This document shows positions 1 through 7,918 of a DNA stretch of 64,000 nt, piece after piece; the stretch's first letter is position 1; the number at the start of each line of letters is the position of its first letter. Below the pieces are notes generated by a model. That model worked only from the letters and a program-made list of their open reading frames with translations. It made no database searches and was not told the DNA's origin. Location of the stretch: contig NZ_JBNHEP010000141.1 in the NCBI RefSeq assembly GCF_050015995.1, forward strand, positions 1-64,000. The letters are read 5' to 3'. A program made the translations under genes and the position numbers. The DNA is from Trichodesmium sp050015995 (GTDB lineage Bacteria > Cyanobacteriota > Cyanobacteriia > Cyanobacteriales > Microcoleaceae).

Positions 1-2
1 TT

Positions 3-206
3 GCTCTTGGCAGTTATAATCATTCCCTACCCCATCATATTGAGTGGATACATAAAAATGTTGACAAAGCCTTGCTGCGTGGCGGTTCCTGGATCTACGA
101 TCCTAATATCTGCCGTTCTGCGATTCGCAGCATTATCAATAGGCGCGACGTCCACTTCAACTCTTTTGGTTTTCGTGTAGTATGCGATGTCGGGATAACT
201 CTTTAA
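3..206 (+). CDS. C-terminal end of a formylglycine-generating-enzyme-like (SUMF1/FGE-sulfatase) protein, partial
   Basis: Reading from position 3 gives an open frame to the TAA at 204-206; the gene starts outside the window. The visible tail has the typical end of the FGE-sulfatase fold: R-G-G-S-W, then C-R-S-A, then F-G-F-R-V-V. This family includes true formylglycine-generating enzymes, but in cyanobacteria most copies are stand-alone or fused modules next to proteases, kinases and vWA/MoxR systems, with unknown substrates. A second FGE domain lies at 11212-12327 (tail G-G-Y-W, C-R-S-A-S-R, G-F-R-V-I), so this fragment probably belongs to the same accessory neighbourhood. Function beyond the fold cannot be told from 68 residues. 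Confidence 0.8.
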   Translation, partial: ALGSYNHSLPHHIEWIHKNVDKALLRGGSWIYDPNICRSAIRSIINRRDVHFNSFGFRVVCDVGITL

Positions 207-660
207 CTCTTTTTCCTTTTTCCCTTTTACTCTTTATCCTCTTTTATTTTTTTCTCTTTTATCTCCGCCTTATGGCGGATCGATTTTTTTCATATTTAAG
301 GATTGTCATACTTGCAATGACCACACATTGTCATTGCGAGGGGGGGTGAAAATAATTAGCTTTGGCTTTTTGATAGAACTTAAGCAAAAAAAACCCTTTT
401 CTGTCATTGCGAGCAGCAGCGAAGCAATCTCTAGAACTTTGAGATTGCTTCGGGGGTGTTTTGGGTAGTAGGGAAAAATGATTGTCAAATATTCCCCCTC
501 GCAATGACACTTTGGGTCTCAATGTCATTGCGAGGGGGGGTGAAAATAGTTAGCTTTAGCTTTTCTATTTAATCCCCCGAAGCAATCTTCATCAAAGCTA
601 ATAACCTGAGATAATAATTGCTAAGGATAGAATTAGAATATAAATCAGTTATTCAATTTA
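207..660. repeat. Gene-free stretch with dispersed direct repeats
   Basis: No credible gene. A ~42 bp repeat beginning TGTCATTGCGAGGGGGGGTG occurs at 329-370 and again at 523-564, with related pieces (TCATTGCGAG followed by GAAGCAATCT) between them. The same GTCATTGCGAGG and GAAGCAATCT words return in the array at 31.1-31.6 kb and near 61.5 kb, so this is a genome-wide repeat family. The two short minus-strand frames here run through repeat sequence and look non-coding. Confidence 0.7.
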
Positions 661-711
661 ATGATGAATATTAGCTTAAGTCCCGAACAAGAAAAATTTA
701 TCCAAAGTTGA
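661..711 (+). pseudogene. Remnant of a ParD-like antitoxin N-terminus
   Basis: An ATG at 661 or 664 opens a short frame reading M-N-I-S-L-S-P-E-Q-E-K-F-I-Q-S before TGA at 709-711. This matches the usual N-terminal strand and helix start of ParD/CopG-type antitoxins in cyanobacteria. The rest of the gene and any ParE toxin are missing; downstream sequence is AT-rich with no continuing frame. The identification rests on 15 residues only. Confidence 0.45.
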
Positions 712-816
712 TTAAATTGAATTTTTAGAGAATACAAAGCATTTTAGAGAGATTGAGGCAAATTTATGGAAATAAAGCCAATTTTATTAAATACTAACGC
801 TTAGACTACTTTATAA

Positions 817-1218
817 ATGAGCAAACTTCTTATGCCTGAAAATATATTCATAACCCAACAGAGAAAAATTCTTATTGAACCTACTGAAAGATTAGGAAAA
901 CATCAATATTTAACAGAGATATTGACAAGAGTTAAGCAGGAATTTAAAAAAGTTTACCAAGATAATTTAATTAGTTTGATTTTATTTGGCTCTCAAGCAA
1001 GAGGAGATGCAAAACTAGACTCAGATATTGATATTTTAGTAGTATTAAAAGAAAAAATAATTCAGGATGATAGACGTAACAATATCATTGCATTTATTTC
1101 TGACATCTGTATAGAATATGGAGTTTTAGTAAGCTGTGTTTATGTAAGTGAATTTCAATTTAAACAAGAGAAAAGTCCTTTATTATTGAATATTCATCAG
1201 GAGGGAATTGTTCTATGA
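817..1218 (+). CDS. MNT-type nucleotidyltransferase (antitoxin of an MNT/HEPN pair)
   Basis: The 133-residue protein has the minimal nucleotidyltransferase signature G-S-Q-A-R-G-D followed by D-S-D-I-D-I at about residues 58-73 (the G-S...D-x-D motif that binds metal and NTP). In MntA/HepT-type pairs this protein modifies and inactivates a HEPN ribonuclease encoded just downstream. Here the partner follows at 1449. The stop at 1216-1218 overlaps an ATG at 1215 (ATGA), the classic coupled start of the HEPN gene, but that start is now cut off from the HEPN frame by an inserted element. The N-terminal ~35 residues are longer than the minimal domain. Confidence 0.85.
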   Translation: MSKLLMPENIFITQQRKILIEPTERLGKHQYLTEILTRVKQEFKKVYQDNLISLILFGSQARGDAKLDSDIDILVVLKEKIIQDDRRNNIIAFISDICIEYGVLVSCVYVSEFQFKQEKSPLLLNIHQEGIVL

Positions 1219-1221
1219 ATC

Positions 1222-1310
1222 AGGACTTACGCAAAGGCAATATATATAGAGTCTTGGTGCGTTACGCTAGCGCTAACACACCCTACCAATAGAGTTCATG
1301 CGTGAGTCCT
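1222..1310. mobile_element. MITE-like element with 12 bp terminal inverted repeats
   Basis: The left end AGGACTTACGCA (1222-1233) and the right end TGCGTGAGTCCT (1299-1310) are inverted copies with one mismatch. The 89 bp element has no coding capacity and contains an inner palindrome around GCGTTACGCTAGCGCTAACAC. It sits two codons after the original coupled start of the HEPN gene. No convincing target-site duplication is visible. Confidence 0.65.
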
Positions 1311-1371
1311 AATGAATATTTAACAAAGACATTTACTATCGCACTTCTCTAATCTCTGAGAGACAGTTTTG

Positions 1372-1480
1372 GATCCCCCCTGGCCCCCCTTAAAAAGGGG
1401 GGAGCCTTCAAAGTCCCCCTTTCTAAGGGGGATTTAGGGGGATCGTAAATGTGCTTCATAACTTTGGGAATTGCTATACA
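1372..1480. repeat. G/C-run dispersed repeat that now supplies the HEPN start codon
   Basis: The stretch has alternating C-runs and G-runs that can pair (CCCCCCTTAAAAAGGGGGG type), ending in GGGGGATCGTAAATGTGC and GGGAATTGCTATAC. A near-identical tail occurs at 4187-4243 (GGGGAATCGTAAATCTGC ... GGAAATTGCTATAT). The ATG at 1449 used by the HEPN frame therefore lies inside the repeat. Confidence 0.7.
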
Positions 1481-1832
1481 AAAAGCAGGAGATAGTTTAC
1501 AAGCAGCTCAACTTTTAGTTGACAATAATTTATCTGCTTTTGCTGCTGCGAGGGCTTATTATAGTATGTTTTATATTGCTGAAGCTTTTTTGTTAAAAGA
1601 AAGGTTAACTTTTTCAAGTCACTCTGCTGTTATTGCTGCTTTTGGTCGAGAATTTGCTAAGACAAAACGTTTACCTGTGGAATATCATTGTTATTTAATT
1701 AATGCTCAAGAAAAACGTACAGAAGCCGATTATAATCTTAATCCCAATATTACAATAATAGAAGCTCAAAGGATTATTAATGAAGCTGAAGAGATGCTGA
1801 ATTTTGCTCAAAAAAATATTGATTTAGTTTAA
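1449..1832 (+). CDS. HEPN-domain protein (toxin partner of the MNT protein), N-terminus replaced
   Basis: From about residue 11 the 127-residue frame is a clear HEPN domain: K-A-G-D-S-L-Q-A-A, then A-A-R-A-Y-Y-S-M-F-Y-I-A-E-A, then K-R-T-E-A-D-Y-N. HEPN proteins paired with MNT proteins are RNases or RNase-derived modules. The canonical R-x4-6-H is not seen; the arginine sits in R-T-E-A-D-Y, a common variant in cyanobacteria, so catalytic activity is uncertain. The first 10 residues (M-C-F-I-T-L-G-I-A-I) derive from a dispersed repeat, and the ancestral start at 1215 is separated by a MITE. The gene may be a pseudogene, or may be rescued by the new start. Confidence 0.75.
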   Translation: MCFITLGIAIQKAGDSLQAAQLLVDNNLSAFAAARAYYSMFYIAEAFLLKERLTFSSHSAVIAAFGREFAKTKRLPVEYHCYLINAQEKRTEADYNLNPNITIIEAQRIINEAEEMLNFAQKNIDLV

Positions 1833-1838
1833 CCAGTT

Positions 1839-1901
1839 AAAGCAGGTGCAAATTTCAAAGTTAAATTAGTGCTGAAATCGGAAAAATTAGACAATGATTA
1901 A
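1839..1901 (+). pseudogene. C-terminal ghost of a Trypco1 (CU044_2847-type) gene
   Basis: In frame with TAA at 1899-1901, codons from 1839 read K-A-G-A-N-F-K-V-K-L-V-L-K-S-E. The intact protein at 11212 reads K-A-G-A-S-F-Q-V-K-L-V-L-K-P at the end of its Trypco1 domain. The ghost's stop overlaps the protease start codon (ATG 1894), showing the two genes were once translationally coupled. Everything upstream of this tail was lost; it now directly follows the HEPN gene. Confidence 0.7.
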
Positions 1902-3741
1902 CCAAGAAAAACTAGAAGAATCTATTGTTTTAATTACCAGTGCCAAAAAAGCAAATGTTATTGGTACTGGGTTTGCCTTTTATCGAGAACAAAATTATAC
2001 TTATCTAATTACTTGCGCCCATGTTGTTGATGATGTGGGTGGTGAGGAAAATGTACGAGTGAATAATAAGAATGATATTCCTGTAGATGTTGTGGCAATA
2101 GGAAATATTCAGGGTTTTGATTTAGCAGTTTTAAAGGTCAAAGATATTTTGACTATTCCTTTGTTACAGCTAATGATTTTATCTGAGGAGGAAGAAATAA
2201 ATTACCAAATTAATATTCCTGGTCACTATCTTTACAGTGATAATAAAATACCTGAATTTAAGCCAATAACAGGAATAATTAGTCAAAGAAGTAAAGTAAT
2301 CCAATTTCAAGAAAAAGTTGTCGTTTGGGAACTAAAAATAGAAAAAGGAAAGTTGCAAGGAGGTTATAGTGGAGCACCTGTTGTTGATTTAGAAACAGGT
2401 TTTGTTGTGGGTGTGACTACTCATAAGGAGGGTCGAAATGAACAAGAGGGAAAAGTAGGAAGAGCAATATCTATTGAAGCTTTGGAAAAAATTTGGTCTG
2501 ACATACCTCCTACTATTTCTCAACAACTTAAAAGAAAAAGTTCATTGACTCAATTGTTGGTTAAAGGCAGCAATTTTAACAATATTTCTCCAGCATCTTT
2601 TCCAGATTTAGATTTTTCTGGTATCTCTCCAGAGACTATCCAAAAGGCTTATCAAAATTCTTTACCTCCCGATGCAGAAGTTTGGGATTTGGAAGTAAAT
2701 AATATTTCACAAATATTAGAAAATATGCATCAATTTAGAAGACTGCCTCAGTTTTTTCAACAGTTAATTCAATCTCCAGATATTCTTATAGAAATTCGTA
2801 ATCAATTGCAGGAGGAAGTAGAAAAATTAGCACCAAAAAAGTCTTTAACAGAAAATACCAATAAATCTTCAAAAGATTTTTTTTCTAATCTATCGGAAAA
2901 ACTAGACTCCTATATCTTGGCAACACTTATTCCCGACCAAGACGAATATTTTTTCTTAAATGCTTGGTTAATTATTGATGATTCAGTACAAAATATATCT
3001 AAATTTCAATCTCTCCTTGACTCCAACGAAAAACAACAGGGAATATTATGTAATTCAACTCAAATTCCCAAAGAATTTAACAAATTTCTCAAAAAAGCAC
3101 TGAAATATTTGAGAGGCAAAAATTATTCCCTAACAATCGAATTTTTCTTACCCAGTAATTTAATGTGTGAGGAGGTAGACAGATGGAAAATTTCTGACCC
3201 TGTAGCTGAAGAAATTACTTTAGGAATTAAATATCCAATTAGATTGCGATCGCTTGAACGTCTTAATCTTGATTATTTAGATTCTTATCTACCTCAATGG
3301 TACGAATATTGGGATAAAGTTAAAGATTTTTTACCGCATAAACCTACTTTAGAATTATTTGAACATTTGGCAGAAATGGAGAGTTTTAACTGGAAATTAT
3401 TAAAAATAAAACTAGAAGAAAAAATCGGCTTGAAAGTTACTTGCGCTCATTCTGAATCTATGAGAAAAGATTTGTTTAGAGCAATTTTGTCAGCGACAAC
3501 TCCTATAGCTATTTGGCTCAGGAATGATATTCCTAATTTGAATCAAGTAAATTTTATTGATGAAATATTAACTCTTCAACCATTAAATAATCTATGTAAA
3601 GCAGTTAAAAACATGAGAGAAGAAGCTGATGCTAATGCTCAAATAGATAAACATTTAGGTTATCATTTGGCTGTTCTTTGGGAAAATCCCTATCGTTTAA
3701 CTCCAGATATAATGGTTGAATTAATTGCCCCTGGACAATGA
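1894..3741 (+). CDS. Trypsin-like protease with VMAP-type C-terminal region (vWA-MoxR associated protein)
   Basis: The 615-residue protein has an N-terminal trypsin-like serine protease domain (residues ~1-200). The triad is visible: His in T-C-A-H-V-V (~47), Asp in F-D-L-A-V-L (~76), Ser in G-G-Y-S-G-A-P-V-V (~166). A middle helical segment (~235-310) follows, then a C-terminal domain (~330-615) with the composition and position of the VMAP-C domain of vWA-MoxR-VMAP ternary conflict systems. There is no signal peptide, so it should act in the cytoplasm. The next two genes encode MoxR and a vWA-like protein, the expected partners. In that model the ATPase and vWA protein gate the protease, which acts as effector. 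Family assignment of the C-terminal part is by context and general resemblance. Confidence 0.75.
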   Translation: MINQEKLEESIVLITSAKKANVIGTGFAFYREQNYTYLITCAHVVDDVGGEENVRVNNKNDIPVDVVAIGNIQGFDLAVLKVKDILTIPLLQLMILSEEEEINYQINIPGHYLYSDNKIPEFKPITGIISQRSKVIQFQEKVVVWELKIEKGKLQGGYSGAPVVDLETGFVVGVTTHKEGRNEQEGKVGRAISIEALEKIWSDIPPTISQQLKRKSSLTQLLVKGSNFNNISPASFPDLDFSGISPETIQKAYQNSLPPDAEVWDLEVNNISQILENMHQFRRLPQFFQQLIQSPDILIEIRNQLQEEVEKLAPKKSLTENTNKSSKDFFSNLSEKLDSYILATLIPDQDEYFFLNAWLIIDDSVQNISKFQSLLDSNEKQQGILCNSTQIPKEFNKFLKKALKYLRGKNYSLTIEFFLPSNLMCEEVDRWKISDPVAEEITLGIKYPIRLRSLERLNLDYLDSYLPQWYEYWDKVKDFLPHKPTLELFEHLAEMESFNWKLLKIKLEEKIGLKVTCAHSESMRKDLFRAILSATTPIAIWLRNDIPNLNQVNFIDEILTLQPLNNLCKAVKNMREEADANAQIDKHLGYHLAVLWENPYRLTPDIMVELIAPGQ

Positions 3742-4294
3742 AAAGTTGTAGGGGCGAATGGCATTCGCCCAAGGGCTTGAGGAGGGAAGAGAATTGAGAA
3801 ATATTTAATAATGATTGAAGAAAGAGCATTATTAAGCGAATTTGATATAAGTTATACCAATTTGTTAAAACTTGAAAAGACGATCCCCCCAACCCCCCTT
3901 GGTAAGGGGGGCTAAGAATTTAGAATTCCCCAAACCTTCTGGAAAAATCAAATTTATGCCTCTAGCTATCCCCTTTTTAAGCTATGCTTTATAAACATCT
4001 TTCTTAACATAAAAATTGACTTTTAGAGACAAGTTATGAATAAGCATTTGAGAGGCTTTTGCGTAAGAAAAGTGTATTGAAAAGTACATTTTTTAATAAA
4101 TTCAGACAAGATTCTTACTCCCCCCTCTTCCCTCTATCCTCACCCTCCCACAAGGGTTTCAGGAGTTCTTTATAAGGGATAGCTTTCTAAGGGGGATTTA
4201 GGGGAATCGTAAATCTGCCTCATAACTATGGAAATTGCTATATTCTACCTCCTAATTCCTAAATTATTTATTGAAAAAAATATCGTCAAAAATT
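3742..4294. repeat. Gene-free 550 bp with G/C-run repeats
   Basis: The spacer between protease and moxR holds a C-run/G-run palindrome at about 3885-3914 and a copy (about 4170-4243) of the repeat at 1372-1480. Neither strand has a credible gene. Original operon spacing was probably shorter and has been inflated by these repeats. Confidence 0.6.
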
Positions 4295-5341
4295 ATGAAT
4301 GACTGGAAAATATTTAAAGGTAATAGTCAACCCCATGATGAAATTACTCGCCTTCCCCCACCTCCAAATTGGCGAAAGTTTATTGGCGCAGATAATCAGA
4401 TAATTGAAGAAATTGAACAGCGTTGGAAAAACTTTTTGGATGAAAAAGGTGAAGCAACAGAAGATTCGGAAAGAGGCAAAAGTTTTCGGATTCATTCTGA
4501 CCGTGATAATGAAAAAAATAGCGTTATTAATATGGTTAATGCCGCTCTATATTTGAGACGACCTTTGTTAGTAACGGGCAAACCAGGAACAGGAAAAACT
4601 TATTTAGCTTATGCCGTAGCTTATGAATTGAAATTAGGTCCGGTTTTGCCTTGGTATATTACTGCTCGCTCGACTTTAAAAGATGGTTTATATGATTATG
4701 ACGCGATCGCTCGTCTTCAGGATGTACAAATGGGCGACGGAAGTAAGGATATTGGTCGCTATATTAAACTTGGCGCTTTGGGTACTGCTTTACTTCCTTT
4801 CCCCAGACCTCGTGTTTTATTAATTGATGAGATAGATAAGAGCGATATTAATTTACCCAACGATCTACTCAATTTGTTTGAGGAGGCGAGGTTTGAAATT
4901 CCAGAATTAGCTCGTCTTTCTAAAGAGGTTTCCCAGGTAGAGGTTCGCACTTATGATGGGATGGATGTGCCGATAAAAGATGGAAAGGTGCGTTGTCAGA
5001 ATTTCCCTTTAATTATTCTCACCAATAATGGCGAACGAGATTTTCCACCAGCTTTTCTCAGACGATGTTTGCGGTTAACGATGCCTTATGATCCTGATGC
5101 GACGGCGTTGAAAGAAATTGTTAGAGCGCATTTGGGTAGTGATGTGTTAACCAAGGATGAGGCAAAAATTCAAGAATTGATTGAGAAGTTTATCAAAAAA
5201 CGTCCGGGAGGCGACCTTGCTACAGACCAACTTTTGAATGCTATCTATATGATGACTCGCGAATTCAAACCGGAAGAAAAGGATGAGGAAAATTTGGTTG
5301 AAGTTTTGCTGAAATATTTGACGAGCGAGGAGGATAGATGA
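4295..5341 (+). CDS. MoxR-family AAA+ ATPase
   Basis: About 348 residues from ATG 4295. I prefer this start to the TTG at 4271 because M-N-D-W-K-I-F-K-G followed by P-H-D matches the usual start of this subfamily. Walker A is G-K-P-G-T-G-K-T; Walker B is V-L-L-I-D-E-I-D-K; the polar sensor region I-I-L-T-N-N and arginine-rich R-R-C-L-R-L follow. MoxR ATPases act as chaperone-like remodelers, normally with a vWA-domain protein. The vWA partner follows directly. Its stop codon overlaps an ATG (ATGATA at 5338), the remains of the ancestral start of the vWA gene, now displaced by a partial duplication. Confidence 0.9.
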   Translation: MNDWKIFKGNSQPHDEITRLPPPPNWRKFIGADNQIIEEIEQRWKNFLDEKGEATEDSERGKSFRIHSDRDNEKNSVINMVNAALYLRRPLLVTGKPGTGKTYLAYAVAYELKLGPVLPWYITARSTLKDGLYDYDAIARLQDVQMGDGSKDIGRYIKLGALGTALLPFPRPRVLLIDEIDKSDINLPNDLLNLFEEARFEIPELARLSKEVSQVEVRTYDGMDVPIKDGKVRCQNFPLIILTNNGERDFPPAFLRRCLRLTMPYDPDATALKEIVRAHLGSDVLTKDEAKIQELIEKFIKKRPGGDLATDQLLNAIYMMTREFKPEEKDEENLVEVLLKYLTSEEDR

Positions 5342-5352
5342 TATTAAGTCCG

Positions 5353-5430
5353 GGAGTGTGGGAAGTGTGGGAAGTGTGGGAGGTGTGGGAGGTGTGGGGA
5401 GGGTGGGGAGTGTGGGAAGGGTGGGAAGAT
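5353..5430. repeat. G-rich tandem microsatellite (GGGAAGTGT / GGGAGGTGT)
   Basis: Eight or so imperfect copies of a 9-10 bp G-rich unit lie just after moxR. A related array occurs at 40873-40915. Small minus-strand frames across it give proline/threonine repeats and are not genes. Confidence 0.85.
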
Positions 5431-5485
5431 TTGGCAATGGCACTCAGATGGAACATTTTTTTATACCGAATTAAGCGTATTTGAT

Positions 5486-5533
5486 ATGATTGAAAAATTA
5501 ATTACGGCACTGAGTCAGGAAGTGGGAATGTCA
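5486..5533 (+). pseudogene. Truncated copy of the start of the vWA/sigma gene
   Basis: ATG at 5486 begins M-I-E-K-L-I-T-A-L-S-Q-E-V-G-M-S, nearly identical to the true gene at 5687 (M-I-D-E-L-I-T-A-L-S-Q-E-V-G-M-S). It breaks off at position 5533 in a run of CAGTTAT heptamers. It is half of a duplicated moxR/vWA junction. Confidence 0.85.
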
Positions 5534-5568
5534 TTTCAGTTATCAGTTATCAGTTATCAGTTATCAGT
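5534..5568. repeat. CAGTTAT heptamer repeat
   Basis: Tandem copies of CAGTTAT, preceded by CATTT. The same heptamer run follows CATTT at 10811, 21268 and 41579 and lies near 37.4-37.5 kb and 37.88 kb. Confidence 0.85.
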
Positions 5569-5574
5569 ATTTCC

Positions 5575-5689
5575 TTTTGAATGCTATCTATATCTATATA
5601 ATGACTGGCGAATTCAAACCGGAAGAAAAGGATGAGAAAATTTTGATTCAGGTGTTGCTGAAATATTTGACGAGCGAGGTAGATAGATG
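5575..5689 (+). pseudogene. Duplicated 3' end of moxR
   Basis: This stretch repeats the last ~105 bp of moxR (5229-5341), including E-F-K-P-E-E-K-D-E and L-L-K-Y-L-T-S-E followed by D-R and TGA. The TGA overlaps ATG 5687 of the real vWA gene (ATGA), preserving the ancestral overlap. It differs from the first copy by substitutions and a 6 bp tandem insertion (TATCTA). Confidence 0.85.
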
Positions 5690-7918
5690 ATTGACGAATT
5701 AATTACGGCATTGAGTCAGGAAGTGGGAATGTCAGGAGAGGAAATAGCTGATACTATTTGGTTGGCATTACAAATACAAGAGTCTCCGTCTGGGTCAGTT
5801 TCTTCAGACTTTTCCTTGGTTAAGGAAGACATAGGAGCGATGGAGAATAAAACCACGGCTCCAAAGTTACAACCTCAGACTCCCGACTCGAATGAAACAC
5901 CAAAAAATCAAGATTCCGAGGCACAAAAAGCCAAAATTTATCCCCAGAGTCAACAGCAAACTGAATCCTTAGATTTATCCTTTAAAACCCCCAATGCTCC
6001 TTCCTTGCGTCAACCATTAATTTTGGCACGAGCGTTAAAACCTTTAATGCGTCGTATTCCCGCTGGCACAAATTTTGTTCTGGATGAAACTGCCACTATC
6101 GAAGGTATTGCCAATACAAGATTGTGGTTGCCTGTATTAAGACCTACCTTAGAACCTTGGTTAGACCTAGAATTGGTAGTTGACGAAAGTATATCCATGC
6201 AAATTTGGCGACAAACCATCAGAGATTTGGAAAAATTGCTGAAAAACTATGGAATTTTCCGAGATGTGAGAGCCTGGGGGATGACTGCCAAGGATGGAGA
6301 AAAAGTGGAGATACGTCGGGGGATGGGTGCAGCAGCTAAAAATAAATTTCCCCGTAGCTCCAAAGAATTAATAGATGGGAGTAGTCGCCGTTTGGTTTTG
6401 GTAGTGAGTGACTGTGTTTCGTCTTATTGGCGAGATGGCAAAGTGACAAAAGCATTAGAAATTTGGGGAAATTCTGTACCGACGGCAATTATTCAAATGT
6501 TGCCCAAGTGGTTGTGGAAACGAACAGCTTTAGGTAGAGCGTCGGAAGTCAGGTTACGAGCATTGACTCCCGGAGTGTCTAACCAAAATTTAATTGCTCA
6601 GGAAGTATCTTTGTGGGAGGAGTTGGAGGAGAAAAAAGGCATTAAAGTTCCGATATTTACTTTGGAGGAGGATAAGACAGAGACTTGGGCACAAATGTTG
6701 TCTGGTAAAAGTAGTGTTTCGACTTTGGGGTTTCTGTTTAAGTTGGATGCTCCGGTTAAGGAGAATAGTTTGTTTAATCTTGACTATAGTCAGTTGAGTG
6801 CCGAAGACCGGGTACAAGCATTTCGGGTGACTGCTTCTCCCATGGCGAGAAAACTGGCAGGTTTATTAGCAGCGGCACCTGTGATTAGTTTGCCTGTGGT
6901 GCGGTTAATTCGAGGAGCATTGTTGAGGGAATCTCTACAAATTAATGTGGCAGAGGTATTTTTGGGAGGTTTATTAAAGCCTTTGTCTGAAATTAAGGTG
7001 GAGACTAATCCCGATGATATTTTGTATGGGTTTGTGGATGGGGTGAGAGAGTTATTCATAGATTCGATGCCTTCAGACCGAGTGTTGAATGTGGTAGATA
7101 AGGTGTCGGAATATATGGCAGAGAGAGTCGGTTTGTCCTTGGAAGATTTTGCTGCTGTTTTGAGGAGGGAGAAGGAGGTTGAGGATAGTGGGGTTGTTGA
7201 GGAGGTTGGATATTTTGCGACAGTTACTGCTCAGGTGTTGAGGCGTTTGGGTGGGGAGTATGGGAAAGTTGCTGACAAAATAGAGGTTAAAAATCAAGAA
7301 CCATTACAAAAATTAGTTCGAGCAGTGGATCAGAAAGCTTTTGAAATTGAGTTTGCTAATCTACTTAGTCCTAATAATTCTGATGGCTCTTTCCTTTTGA
7401 CTTTTATTCGCAGGTCTCTAAAGCAATTTAATTTGGATCGCGCTTACACGGAAGATGACATTTTGAGTGAAGTTTACTTGCGAGGAGTAAAGACCCTTCA
7501 AGAAGGAAAAACTATCAGAAATTTCTTACCTTGGATTCGTGCAGTAGTTTATAATTATATTCGAGAACTTAGCCGAGAAAAGTTGAAATCGGTACAACTA
7601 GAAAGCTATCATTTACAGCCGGAGTATAAAAAAGCTGTCAAACAAAATTTATACAATTTATATAAGTATGTAAAGTTTAACCCAGAGCTAGCTTCAGCCT
7701 CAATAGCTTTAGCTTTTAAGAAGCTCACCCCAGATGAAAAAAAGTTGTTGCAGTACAAGGTTATTGAAGATTTGTCTTGGGAAAAAATTCAAAGTTTGGA
7801 AGAGTATCAAGATTTTACTCTTTCTGATTTACGCAAGTGGCACGAAAGAATCTTGAAAAAACTGCGTCTGTTATATTATTCTGTAGAGAATGCTTCTGAA
7901 GATATAGTAAGTAATTGA
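5687..7918 (+). CDS. vWA-like (SAV_2336-type) protein fused to a sigma-70-like C-terminal region
   Basis: 743 residues in three parts. Residues 1-31 form a short helical segment, followed by a polar linker to ~105. Residues ~105-470 are a vWA-like domain with a MIDAS-type D-E-S-I-S motif after L-D-L-E-L-V-V and a second acidic strand L-V-L-V-V-S-D. Residues ~540-735 resemble sigma factor regions 2 and 4: Y-T-E-D-D-I-L-S-E-V-Y, then W-I-R-A-V-V-Y-N-Y-I-R-E, and later L-T-P-D-E-K-K-L-L-Q-Y and L-S-W-E-K-I followed by a helix-turn-helix-like S-D-L-R-K-W. The gene is coupled to a moxR 3' end by ATGA. I infer that the vWA part partners MoxR and the protease, while the C-terminal part may bind DNA or RNA polymerase or serve as a protein-binding adaptor. 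Confidence 0.8.
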   Translation: MIDELITALSQEVGMSGEEIADTIWLALQIQESPSGSVSSDFSLVKEDIGAMENKTTAPKLQPQTPDSNETPKNQDSEAQKAKIYPQSQQQTESLDLSFKTPNAPSLRQPLILARALKPLMRRIPAGTNFVLDETATIEGIANTRLWLPVLRPTLEPWLDLELVVDESISMQIWRQTIRDLEKLLKNYGIFRDVRAWGMTAKDGEKVEIRRGMGAAAKNKFPRSSKELIDGSSRRLVLVVSDCVSSYWRDGKVTKALEIWGNSVPTAIIQMLPKWLWKRTALGRASEVRLRALTPGVSNQNLIAQEVSLWEELEEKKGIKVPIFTLEEDKTETWAQMLSGKSSVSTLGFLFKLDAPVKENSLFNLDYSQLSAEDRVQAFRVTASPMARKLAGLLAAAPVISLPVVRLIRGALLRESLQINVAEVFLGGLLKPLSEIKVETNPDDILYGFVDGVRELFIDSMPSDRVLNVVDKVSEYMAERVGLSLEDFAAVLRREKEVEDSGVVEEVGYFATVTAQVLRRLGGEYGKVADKIEVKNQEPLQKLVRAVDQKAFEIEFANLLSPNNSDGSFLLTFIRRSLKQFNLDRAYTEDDILSEVYLRGVKTLQEGKTIRNFLPWIRAVVYNYIRELSREKLKSVQLESYHLQPEYKKAVKQNLYNLYKYVKFNPELASASIALAFKKLTPDEKKLLQYKVIEDLSWEKIQSLEEYQDFTLSDLRKWHERILKKLRLLYYSVENASEDIVSN

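Noticed and set aside
5353..5430. Possible CRISPR-like array in the G-rich tandem
   Set aside because: Units are 9-10 bp without spacers. None of the arrays in the window has the repeat-spacer pattern of CRISPR.
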